Below, in pieces: positions 9,328-18,671 of a stretch of 64,000 nt of DNA. The first letter of the stretch is position 1, and the number at the start of each line of letters is the position of its first letter. Made by a program: the position numbers and the translations under genes. The notes beneath the pieces were generated by a model, which was not told where the DNA came from, did no database searches, and saw only the letters and a list, made by a program, of their open reading frames with translations. Source of the stretch: Aquimarina mycalae (GTDB lineage: Bacteria; Bacteroidota; Bacteroidia; Flavobacteriales; Flavobacteriaceae); assembly GCF_029906345.1 (NCBI RefSeq), contig NZ_JARYGY010000004.1, positions 124,001-188,000 of the forward strand, in the 5' to 3' direction.

Positions 9328-10140
9328 ATTTATAAAGGATAATTTTAAAGAATCAAAATAGGTTTTTGATACTGGTAACTTTTCTTCTATATATTTTAAA
9401 TGTATGCTACCCTTTTGTGCATTTCCTTCAATAGAAATTATAAAAATAGGATTGACTAAATAGGAACGATGTACTTTTATTAAATGATTAAGTTGCTTAT
9501 GCAAAGAAGAAAGGGTATTACGTATTACCTTTTTTTGTAATTCCTCTTCTTCTATATAATAAATATTTACATAGTTATCTTCTGATTTAATGTATACAAT
9601 ATCCTCTGGTAAAACAGAAAAAGACTCTTTTTTTAAAGTACTATTTACTACAACTTTCTCTTTGTTATCCGATTTATGCATCTTTCTTTCTTCCTCTTTC
9701 TTACCATAATATAATCTCAAAAAAATCGATAACGCAGACAAGATGATACCAAAACCTAAGAAAATAAATCGAAACCACTTTATAAAGAAACTGAATATCA
9801 AAAAGTTAGATCTCTTGTTGATCATTAATTCTGTATAGAAGAAAGCGATAATAATTGCTATAGTAACATAAAAAAAAGAGAATATTAATTCTTCACTCCA
9901 TTTCCATCTCTTAAAATTGATATAATACAATCTTGACAAAAGATAGACAACTAAGTACACTACTATCGAAATAATGCCATAACCAATAAAATAAAGATGC
10001 TTGTTGGGATGATTAAAATTATTAGCTCCAAATGGTTGTAAAAAAACTAGGATAAATACAACAACAAAACTTAGGATAGAAGCGATCAAAAAATGATTCC
10101 GAAATGATGTGGAATATGGAAAAGCTTTGTTTAAAAACAT
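9325..10140 (-). CDS. Membrane protein with a C-terminal LytTR DNA-binding domain
   Basis: A 271-residue protein with four hydrophobic helices in the first 150 residues (about 15-37, 47-65, 82-102 and 118-140) and a LytTR domain at about 170-271 that contains the typical VHRSYLVNP segment. There is no receiver domain, so control must come through the membrane part or a partner rather than by aspartate phosphorylation. Proteins of this plan are common in Bacteroidota. It follows the response regulator gene by about 100 bases and precedes the hydrolase gene, all on the minus strand, which suggests a shared regulatory circuit. Confidence 0.85.
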   Translation of the reverse strand: MFLNKAFPYSTSFRNHFLIASILSFVVVFILVFLQPFGANNFNHPNKHLYFIGYGIISIVVYLVVYLLSRLYYINFKRWKWSEELIFSFFYVTIAIIIAFFYTELMINKRSNFLIFSFFIKWFRFIFLGFGIILSALSIFLRLYYGKKEEERKMHKSDNKEKVVVNSTLKKESFSVLPEDIVYIKSEDNYVNIYYIEEEELQKKVIRNTLSSLHKQLNHLIKVHRSYLVNPIFIISIEGNAQKGSIHLKYIEEKLPVSKTYFDSLKLSFIN

Positions 10141-10243
10141 AAAAAAAACTACTAACTAATGATTGGGATTAAATATAATCATCTTATAGATGTAAATACT
10201 AATTAACAATCAACTAATACTACTATCAAATTATCTTTTCAAA

Positions 10244-10948
10244 TTAATGATCCCCATAATTATTCAATAGTTCGGTTACACTTTTTTTATAAGTTGTACC
10301 AATAGGTATGTTATGTTCTTTAATATGAATCCGATTTCCTTCTATTACATTTATCTTATCTATTGCAACAATAAATGATTTATGCACTCTAAGAAAATCT
10401 GATGATAATAATTCTTCATAACTCGAAATCTTCAGATGTGTAATAACAGTTTCATCAATGAGCATTATTTTGGTATAATTTCCTAAAGCCTCAACAAACA
10501 AAATATCATCAATATGTATTCTATGATATTTCTTATCACCTTTTAAAAAAAGATACCGTTGTTTATCTTCGGATGAAATAGCTGTATTATTTCTTGAAAT
10601 AGTTGGTACTACCTTATTTACGGCAGTAACAAAGCGTTCAAAACTAAAGGGTTTTAATAAATAGTCGCATACATTTAGTTCGTAGCTTTCTAATGCAAAC
10701 TCTTTGTAAGCTGTTGTTACAATTACTTTTGGAGGATGACTTAGTGTTTTTAAAAACTCAAACCCTTTTAGTTTAGGCATATTAATATCTAAAAACATTA
10801 GATCTACTGCTTCTGTGCTTAAAAATTGCATTGCCTGCAAAGCGTTATAGAATTTCCCTTTAAGCTCTAGGTGAGGAATATCGTTGCCATACCGTTCAAT
10901 AATTCGGTGGGCAATAGGCTCATCATCAACAATAATATAGGTAATCAT
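10244..10948 (-). CDS. LytTR-family response regulator (second cassette)
   Basis: A 234-residue regulator with receiver residues D8-D9, phospho-acceptor D54 (LMFLDINMPKLKG) and the conserved lysine in LLKPFSF, followed by a LytTR domain at about 135-234 with the VHKSFIVAI segment. It is a clear paralogue of the regulator at 1587-2282. Its start codon overlaps the stop of the kinase gene by four bases (10945-10948), so translation of the pair is coupled. The likely role is to switch on or off the following genes or distant targets after phosphorylation by that kinase. Confidence 0.93.
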   Translation of the reverse strand: MITYIIVDDEPIAHRIIERYGNDIPHLELKGKFYNALQAMQFLSTEAVDLMFLDINMPKLKGFEFLKTLSHPPKVIVTTAYKEFALESYELNVCDYLLKPFSFERFVTAVNKVVPTISRNNTAISSEDKQRYLFLKGDKKYHRIHIDDILFVEALGNYTKIMLIDETVITHLKISSYEELLSSDFLRVHKSFIVAIDKINVIEGNRIHIKEHNIPIGTTYKKSVTELLNNYGDH

Positions 10949-12132
10949 AGGATATTTAAATCTAATTGTACTCTAAATATGTTATCATTATTTACAACCA
11001 AAAGCTGATGCTTATCGGGATAAATCAGTTCGAGACGTCTTTTTAAGTTCTTCAATCCAATTCCTGTAGTTTCACATATTTGGGAGGAATCGAAGCTATT
11101 TTCAATACTAAAAAGAATCCTATTATCTTCTGCAATTAAATTGATATGAATATACAGGTTTTCTGTAAGGTTCTCTATTCCATGTTTAAATGCGTTTTCT
11201 AATAAAATAATATAAAGCAGTGGTGTGACTCTATAGTTTTCATCTTCAATCTTATGATCAAAACGGATATCTAACTCTTCATAATGTCTAATTTTATGAA
11301 GTTCAATATAGTTTTTCAAATATTCTAATTCGTCTACCAATAACACAGTATCTTTTTGACCTTCATAAATACTATAGCGCATCATATCAGAAATTTTTAA
11401 AACTACTTCTGGTGCCTGATCTGATTTTTCTACTGTCAAACCATATAAATTATTAAGTGTATTGAAGAAAAAATGAGGATTTACCTGATTTTTTAGCATT
11501 GTCAATTCTGCGTGTGTATTTTCATTCTTCAATTTCTTTATTAATAACCACTTTTCGAAAATCCAAGAAAGTATAATGTATCCAGGTAACACTAAAAAAA
11601 GTAATCCTCCGAATACATCTTCCAATCCATTAGCTGGTTTCCAGTTTTTGCTCAAAACGAAACCAGCAACGAGCATAGGAGCACCTATCACAAAAATGCG
11701 GACTCTATATTTAAATAAAATTGAGTCTTTATGTATTTGAGGAGATTCAAGAAAAAATGCTGTGAATTTTTGCTTTTTATCTTCTATAAAGGCTCCTAAA
11801 TTATACAATATGATACCCATCCACAAAACTCCGTACACAACTCCATTATTATTATCAAAATCAACTGATTCGGTTATCGCAATTGCCATGGTAATAAGTA
11901 ATAAAAACGAAGTAATATAAATTTCATAGGTAATGTAAAAAGGAAGTTCTTTATAAAGAAACGACTTCTTAGAAAAGTGAATTATAAAATTATAAAGGAT
12001 AAAGACAATTAATAATACACCATAACTATTTCTATAAGCTTCATGTTCTGCCATTACTATCATTCCTACAAAAAAGGCAATTACAACTGTAGAAATTAAT
12101 ACCCGTCTATACTTAAATACCACATGAAACAT
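10945..12132 (-). CDS. LytS-type sensor histidine kinase (second cassette)
   Basis: A 395-residue kinase with about six hydrophobic helices in the first 195 residues, then the His_kinase domain with phospho-acceptor H220 in KNQVNPHFFFNTLNNLYGL, and a HATPase domain with LLENAFKHG and GIGLKNLKRRL. It is a paralogue of the kinase at 2286-3623 but about 50 residues shorter in the membrane part, where the sequences differ most, so it probably senses a different signal. It is the first gene of a minus-strand series. A TACTTTTG box (12137-12144) lies immediately before the ATG; if used, the transcript would have almost no leader. Confidence 0.92.
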   Translation of the reverse strand: MFHVVFKYRRVLISTVVIAFFVGMIVMAEHEAYRNSYGVLLIVFILYNFIIHFSKKSFLYKELPFYITYEIYITSFLLLITMAIAITESVDFDNNNGVVYGVLWMGIILYNLGAFIEDKKQKFTAFFLESPQIHKDSILFKYRVRIFVIGAPMLVAGFVLSKNWKPANGLEDVFGGLLFLVLPGYIILSWIFEKWLLIKKLKNENTHAELTMLKNQVNPHFFFNTLNNLYGLTVEKSDQAPEVVLKISDMMRYSIYEGQKDTVLLVDELEYLKNYIELHKIRHYEELDIRFDHKIEDENYRVTPLLYIILLENAFKHGIENLTENLYIHINLIAEDNRILFSIENSFDSSQICETTGIGLKNLKRRLELIYPDKHQLLVVNNDNIFRVQLDLNIL

Positions 12133-12174
12133 ATCCCAAAAGTATCTAAATTCACTTAATTCTTTAAGATTATC

Positions 12175-12202
12175 TGACCAACAAGGGTCAAATTAGGTCA
12201 AA
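12175..12202. promoter_or_regulatory. Cluster of three TGACC/GGTCA half-sites upstream of the second kinase gene
   Basis: TGACC (12175-12179) faces GGTCA (12186-12190) as an inverted pair, and GGTCAAA recurs exactly 10 bases on (12186-12192 and 12196-12202). Spacing by one helical turn is typical of a protein-binding site. It lies 43-70 bases upstream of the kinase start and about 140 bases upstream of the divergent M28 peptidase gene. Confidence 0.35.
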
Positions 12203-12343
12203 CAGATTCTTTTTTAGTACAAAACTCGGTTACCACTAATCTCATACAATTGAACTAATTTTTTATGCATTATATCAAAATAATTATATCTGAGAAAAAC
12301 TAGAAAATACTTTAGTTGTTACAATCAAAAAAAGCAATCTATT

Positions 12344-13258
12344 ATGAAACATCAAATGTTATTATATCTGTTAGGAATATTTTTATTCTCATATAACATA
12401 AATGGACAATCTTTAGATGTACATACAAAAGAACAACTAACATTAATCCAGAAAAAACTCATTGCAAAACTATCAGGTACTACGAGTATAAAAGGATCTA
12501 ATATACTTGCAGTGCGAAGCAGTAGTTCTGAAAGGAAAATTGCAGCTGATTTTTTAGGAGAATCACTGCAAAACATTTCGTTAACTCCAGAAAAACATAA
12601 ATATAAATTACCGAATGAGTTTTTTTTAATTGATCTTCTTTTTGATCCATATAAAGGCACAAATATTTACACAATTATTCCGGCAACAATAGAAAGTGAT
12701 GAGTATATTATTCTGGGAGCACATTATGACTCTGAGCCCTATGCTCCAGGAGCCGATGATAATGCATCTGGCGTAGCTTTAATCTATGCTGTGGCATATC
12801 AAATCTCACAATTAACTCATCGTTCAAAAAACTTTATGATTGTTTTTTTTGATCAAGAAGAAGAAAACGAGATAGGTAGCAAAGCTTTTGCAAAAAAGAT
12901 ACAACAAGAAGGGAAAAATATCCACTCAGTTCATATTGCAGATATGGTAGGATGGGATAGTGATAATAACGGTATGATAACTTTATCTCCACCGATAGAT
13001 GATATTCTTTCAATATACAATCTTATTGCAAGAAGCTTATCAATTCCTATTCAACCCAGAAATCTTATGTCATCTGACCACAAATCATTTTACGATCTAG
13101 GATATCCAGCTGTGCTAATTTCAGAAGAATTTAGTAATAGTGATTTTAATAGTAATTATCATTCTCCAAAAGATACGTATAACACCATAAATTTTGAGTA
13201 TTTGGCAAACAATACTGAAATGGTCTATTTAGTTATGGAACAACTCGCAAAAAACTAG
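12344..13258 (+). CDS. Secreted M28-family zinc peptidase
   Basis: A 304-residue protein with a signal peptide (about 1-21, ending NINGQ). The M28 catalytic region shows LGAHYDSEPYAPGADDNASG, which carries the first zinc-ligand His and the bridging Asp, then FFDQEEENEIGS with the catalytic and ligand glutamates, then the Asp of IADMVGWD, and a late His in NYHSPKDTY. All expected metal ligands are therefore present. Such enzymes remove N-terminal residues from peptides outside the cytoplasm. It is followed after four bases by a small membrane protein gene and probably shares its transcript. Confidence 0.9.
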   Translation: MKHQMLLYLLGIFLFSYNINGQSLDVHTKEQLTLIQKKLIAKLSGTTSIKGSNILAVRSSSSERKIAADFLGESLQNISLTPEKHKYKLPNEFFLIDLLFDPYKGTNIYTIIPATIESDEYIILGAHYDSEPYAPGADDNASGVALIYAVAYQISQLTHRSKNFMIVFFDQEEENEIGSKAFAKKIQQEGKNIHSVHIADMVGWDSDNNGMITLSPPIDDILSIYNLIARSLSIPIQPRNLMSSDHKSFYDLGYPAVLISEEFSNSDFNSNYHSPKDTYNTINFEYLANNTEMVYLVMEQLAKN

Positions 13259-13262
13259 ACAT

Positions 13263-13649
13263 ATGAAACAACAAAAGCTATTTGAAAAATATTATTTATT
13301 CGTTCTCTTATTAACCTTTATTCCATTTATAATCAGATCGATAAACTATATGTTAATTGGAAGTTATACGCCATTAATATTCACAATGATTATAGGTTTA
13401 CCAATCCTATGCAGCTTATATTATATGAAAACTAAGCGTCACAGGTTGATTAAGGTTTGGGGGATTTTACTTATTATCTACGGAAGTATAAGAATCGCTA
13501 TAGAGCTTTTATTTTATTTCTCTTCTATTGATGAAATGCACATACGAGAGCAATTTACTTTAGGGTTCAATATCCTGAATGTATTTCTAATAATGACAGG
13601 ATTCTGTTTATATAAAACATTTAAAAATCAAAAAACGTCAAGGATATAA
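13263..13649 (+). CDS. Small predicted membrane protein, function unknown
   Basis: A 128-residue protein with four hydrophobic helices (about 12-30, 36-55, 64-86 and 103-122) and no motif I recognise. It starts four bases after the stop of the M28 peptidase gene and ends inside the loop of the terminator that follows, so it is the second gene of that unit. Nothing ties it to the peptidase other than position. Confidence 0.7.
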   Translation: MKQQKLFEKYYLFVLLLTFIPFIIRSINYMLIGSYTPLIFTMIIGLPILCSLYYMKTKRHRLIKVWGILLIIYGSIRIAIELLFYFSSIDEMHIREQFTLGFNILNVFLIMTGFCLYKTFKNQKTSRI

Positions 13650-13664
13650 TCTCTTGACGTTTTT
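13631..13664. terminator. Terminator, 12-bp stem
   Basis: AAAAACGTCAAG (13631-13642) pairs perfectly with CTTGACGTTTTT (13653-13664) over a 10-base loop that contains the stop codon of the upstream gene. A-rich and T-rich ends make it usable in both directions, serving the small membrane protein gene and the convergent atpC. Confidence 0.8.
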
Positions 13665-13694
13665 GTATCTATTGTAGTAAAGTAAAAGAACTAA

Positions 13695-13970
13695 CTAATC
13701 TGCTAGTACAATTACTTTATTATCCTTCATTTCTATAGTTCCAGAATTTATCGGAAGTAATGTTACACCATTCTCTTTAGTGAATTTTTCGGCAACTTCT
13801 TCTTCTAAATTCATATCTCCATACACCTTTACATTTCCCTTAGCAAGTAAAGAAACTATTGGTGCGTGATTATCTAACATCTGAAACTCTCCATTCACAC
13901 CTGGTACTGCAACAGAAGTTACTTCACCACTAAATAAAACTGCTTCTGGAGTTACTATTTCTAAGTACAT
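13695..13970 (-). CDS. atpC: F-type ATP synthase epsilon subunit (short form)
   Basis: A 91-residue protein that covers only the N-terminal beta-sandwich domain of epsilon (MYLEIVTPEAVLFSGEVTSV to the end), with the usual PGVNGEFQMLDNHAPI segment at about 24-39. The C-terminal helical hairpin that inhibits ATP hydrolysis in E. coli is absent; other subunits have about 130-140 residues. Short epsilon proteins are common in Bacteroidota, so this is probably the normal state rather than a truncation. It lies about 95 bases after atpD on the same strand and is likely co-transcribed. Confidence 0.92.
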   Translation of the reverse strand: MYLEIVTPEAVLFSGEVTSVAVPGVNGEFQMLDNHAPIVSLLAKGNVKVYGDMNLEEEVAEKFTKENGVTLLPINSGTIEMKDNKVIVLAD

Positions 13971-14065
13971 ATTTTTAACGTATTGAGTATGGAGTAATTA
14001 GTATTAAGATAGTGATTAATAAAATAAACTTTTTTCACCACTCTTTACTAACTTCTCACTACTAT

Positions 14066-15592
<1,527 letters not shown>

Positions 15593-15657
15593 TTAGTATT
15601 TAACTATTTAAAAGACCCTTTTTTCAGTAATCCCGAATACGACCTTTTTTCAGGCTG

Positions 15658-15665
15658 CAAATATA
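15658..15665 (-). promoter_or_regulatory. Predicted -7 element of the atpD-atpC promoter
   Basis: The minus strand reads TATATTTG, an exact TAnnTTTG match, predicting a leader of roughly 75 bases before atpD. I find no TTG at the expected -33 distance, so the support is the -7 box and its position only. Confidence 0.4.
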
Positions 15666-15768
15666 GGCTTTTAAAATGAATAAAATAGCGTCTTTTATTT
15701 TGTTTTTTTTATCCGAAAAAACAAAGTCTATTTACTCCCTAAAAAGTATTGATTTTGGGAAGCATTTA

Positions 15769-15800
15769 TTTGATTTTAAAATCATTAAATTGTACTTTTC
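15769..15800 (+). promoter_or_regulatory. Predicted promoter of the fatty acid hydroxylase gene
   Basis: TTTG (15769-15772) and TACTTTTC (15793-15800) are separated by 20 bases, within the 17-23 range of Bacteroidota promoters. The last base of the -7 box departs from the consensus G. The start codon is 37 bases downstream. Confidence 0.4.
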
Positions 15801-15836
15801 CTACAAACAAAATGTTATCATATAATAATTGACTCT

Positions 15837-17111
15837 ATGGAAACTTATGCCACGGCTTTAACATATGCAATACCTGGATTCGTAATTCTTATTCTTCTGG
15901 AGTATCTGGTAAGCAGATGGAAAGGAATTCCTGTTAATCAAGCAATGGATACTATTTCCAGTATTAGTTCTGGTATTACAGATACATTAAGAAGCCTAAC
16001 TGGTCTTGCAGTAATTATCATTAGTTATGATTGGATGGTAGACCATATTGCCTTGATCGAAATCAAATCATCTGTTCTGGTTTATATCATAACATTTATT
16101 GGGTTGGATTTTGTAGGGTACTGGTCCCATCGCTTTAATCATACTATCAATTTATTTTGGAATAGACATATAATTCATCACAGTAGTGAAGAGTTTAATC
16201 TGGCGTGTGCACTACGACAAAGTATATCAGCTATAATTTCTATTTATTTCTTTCTTTATATCCCATTAGCTTTATTGGGGATCCCTGCGAACGTTGTTGC
16301 TCTTGTAGCTCCAATACATTTATTTGCACAATTTTGGTATCATACGCGATTAGTTGATAAAATGGGTGTCTTAGAACATATTATAGTTACTCCATCTCAT
16401 CATAGAGTACACCATGCGATAAATGATGAGTATCTGGATAAGAACTATTCTCAAATTTTCATCTTTTGGGATAAACTTTTCGGAACGTTTCAAGAAGAAA
16501 TACCAGAAAAACCACCTGTATATGGTGTAAAAAAACCTGTAAACACCTGGAATCCGTTTTTCATTAACTTTATGCACGCGTGGGGGATTCTTAAAGATGC
16601 CTGGAGAACCAAAAACATTATAGATAAAATCAGAATTTGGTATATGCCAACAGGATGGAGACCTGAAGATGTTAAAGAAAAATATCCTATCCAAATCATA
16701 ACTGATCCATATTCCAGAGAAAAATATAAAACAGAAAGCTCTTTGTTCTTAAAACTCTGGTCCTGGATACAATTAACAATTACCATAGCCCTATTATATT
16801 ACTTATTGGTTAGTTTTGGTAATCTTGACTTTCTAGAAATTATAAACTATGCTATCTTTTTAATGGTTTCTATATTTGCTTATACTTCATTAATGGATCG
16901 ACATATAATTTCTATTTATTCTGAAATCGTAAAACTTGGTTTAGGAGTATATTATATTAATAAAGGAGATGGATGGTTTGGAATTGACACTCTTTTTAAT
17001 GGAGCTACCTATTTGGTATTAGGTTACATTATAATATCGTTTATCATGGCTATTTATTTTCAATTCGTAGAAAAAAAATATTCTGTCAGACATATTGATC
17101 CAATGATATAA
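15837..17111 (+). CDS. Fatty acid hydroxylase/sterol desaturase superfamily membrane protein
   Basis: A 424-residue integral membrane protein. It has the di-iron histidine clusters of the superfamily: HRFNH (HX3H) and HIIHH (HX2HH) near residues 101-119, and HHRVHH near 187-192. Several membrane helices lie before and after these clusters; the last 120 residues form an additional membrane region beyond the core domain. Members hydroxylate or desaturate lipids with O2. Substrates in bacteria include fatty acids, carotenoids and alkylglycerols, and the sequence does not decide among them. It is monocistronic, between the divergent atpD unit and a strong terminator. Confidence 0.85.
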   Translation: METYATALTYAIPGFVILILLEYLVSRWKGIPVNQAMDTISSISSGITDTLRSLTGLAVIIISYDWMVDHIALIEIKSSVLVYIITFIGLDFVGYWSHRFNHTINLFWNRHIIHHSSEEFNLACALRQSISAIISIYFFLYIPLALLGIPANVVALVAPIHLFAQFWYHTRLVDKMGVLEHIIVTPSHHRVHHAINDEYLDKNYSQIFIFWDKLFGTFQEEIPEKPPVYGVKKPVNTWNPFFINFMHAWGILKDAWRTKNIIDKIRIWYMPTGWRPEDVKEKYPIQIITDPYSREKYKTESSLFLKLWSWIQLTITIALLYYLLVSFGNLDFLEIINYAIFLMVSIFAYTSLMDRHIISIYSEIVKLGLGVYYINKGDGWFGIDTLFNGATYLVLGYIIISFIMAIYFQFVEKKYSVRHIDPMI

Positions 17112-17113
17112 TA

Positions 17114-17149
17114 ATAAAGCCTACAAGAAATATTTCTTGTAGGCTTTAT
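17114..17149. terminator. Bidirectional terminator, 36-base perfect palindrome
   Basis: Bases 17114-17131 and 17132-17149 are exact reverse complements (ATAAAGCCTACAAGAAAT and its complement). The inner A/T part would form the loop. It begins three bases after the stop of the hydroxylase gene and serves the convergent lipoprotein gene that ends at 17175. Confidence 0.8.
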
Positions 17150-17174
17150 AAAAATTTATATTAAAATATCTTAC

Positions 17175-18641
17175 CTATGGCAACATTGGAGAATAAAATG
17201 TAGGATAATCTTCTGCTTTTACCATCGGAAGATTAGAACCGTAAGTAGCATTAATTGCTTCCATAGTTTTATTTGCAATAAATGCATAACCACGAGCAGT
17301 AGGATGCACACCATCTAAAGAAAATGCCCCTCCAAATACTAAATCACCTTGTAATAAAAATTCATCAAAGGCAATTCCTGTAGAAGCAACTTCAACAAGT
17401 AGTGCATTTGCATCTACAAAAGCCAATCCTGCTTGTTGTGCAGCAGCAGAAATAGTCGCATTAAAAGCAGTAGTTGCTGTTGCAATTTCTGCTTGCTCTT
17501 CAGGTGTCAATACCCATCTGTCAGCTAAAGGAATCGCAACTCCATTTACAGATAGCGGATTACCTGGATCTGCTAGAGTTCCTATAAAAGAAGCTGAGGC
17601 TAAAACCAGAAGGTCATCAGCTGTAGCTTGTCTCATGTTTGTTAAATTAGGATTTAAGCCAGTTAAATCTGTAAGGTCTTCGTCTAAAATAACCACAGCG
17701 TTACCTTCTCCAGCAGTAAAACTAATAGTTCTTCTAGCGATTTCTGCATCAGCATCTTCTTGTGAAATAGCACCAGCCATAACCAATCCAGCAAAAGCTT
17801 GAACAATACCTCCATTATAAAGTGCATAGGCTGCATTTACCGCTCCAGCGGTTGCTGCATCTAAAGGCACTGGATTATGAGATACTGTTGTAAAATTTGC
17901 AATTGAAGTTACATCAGGAATATTAGCTATCACTCCTTTTGCCCCACCAGATGTCAAAGTAGCTACTAAAGCACCGTAAGCTTGATCGAACGTAGCAGTA
18001 TCTGTAATTGGATCTGATCCGTCTCCACCAGATAATGCATACCCTAATACATCATTATTACCAATCCATAAAGAGAAAAATGTAGGGTTCTGTGCCATTG
18101 CATCTTCTAATACAGAAGCATTTGGGCTAGAAGCCATACGTACAAAATAAGGGTTTGCAAGACTAGGCAATCCAGCAATGTTTCCATAACCATTAGCTAA
18201 TAAGTGAAAACTTTTAGCTCCAGGTATTCCCATATTATTAAATGTACCTGATAATCCTGCTGAAATTTCTGTTGTTGGAGTAGCAGGCAATACTGCTGGA
18301 CCTGCTCCATTAAAAAAGAATCTAGGAGACAAGATTTGAGTTCCACCTAACAGAGCTCCACCAACATTGTCACTCATTAAAGGTTGTGTAAATGTACCTC
18401 CACCTGCTAATGCAAATTGCTGCGCTAAAATATTAGGCATCGAATTTTCTTGTGCAGCAATAAATAAAGCTCCATCCGTAAAACCTGCAGTTAAAGAATT
18501 TCCTAACGCTACATAGGTTGAAAAATCTGCTGTACCAGAAGTAATTACTACTTCTTCTACCACTGGCGAATCATCGTCGGATTCACATGCTACAAATCCA
18601 AAAACGAATAAGATTAATAGCCATTTATATTGAATATTCAT
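17175..18641 (-). CDS. SGNH/GDSL-family surface lipoprotein
   Basis: I start at the ATG at 18641 (MNIQYKWLLILFVFGFVACE, 488 residues) because it gives a proper lipoprotein signal with the lipidation Cys after FVA; an upstream in-frame ATG at 18662 adds seven residues. SGNH blocks: block I is ALGNSLTAGF (Ser nucleophile kept, Asp of GDS replaced by Asn), block III is WIGNNDVL, block V is LDGVHPTARGY with the Asp-His pair. These enzymes hydrolyse ester bonds. The protein is longer than simple GDSL lipases, with an insertion of over 200 residues between the blocks. It lies 30 bases after a TonB receptor gene on the same strand, so a joint role in uptake of an esterified substrate is plausible. 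Confidence 0.88.
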   Translation of the reverse strand: MNIQYKWLLILFVFGFVACESDDDSPVVEEVVITSGTADFSTYVALGNSLTAGFTDGALFIAAQENSMPNILAQQFALAGGGTFTQPLMSDNVGGALLGGTQILSPRFFFNGAGPAVLPATPTTEISAGLSGTFNNMGIPGAKSFHLLANGYGNIAGLPSLANPYFVRMASSPNASVLEDAMAQNPTFFSLWIGNNDVLGYALSGGDGSDPITDTATFDQAYGALVATLTSGGAKGVIANIPDVTSIANFTTVSHNPVPLDAATAGAVNAAYALYNGGIVQAFAGLVMAGAISQEDADAEIARRTISFTAGEGNAVVILDEDLTDLTGLNPNLTNMRQATADDLLVLASASFIGTLADPGNPLSVNGVAIPLADRWVLTPEEQAEIATATTAFNATISAAAQQAGLAFVDANALLVEVASTGIAFDEFLLQGDLVFGGAFSLDGVHPTARGYAFIANKTMEAINATYGSNLPMVKAEDYPTFYSPMLP

Positions 18642-18671
18642 ATTTAAATTTCTTAATATCATTTATGTTTA

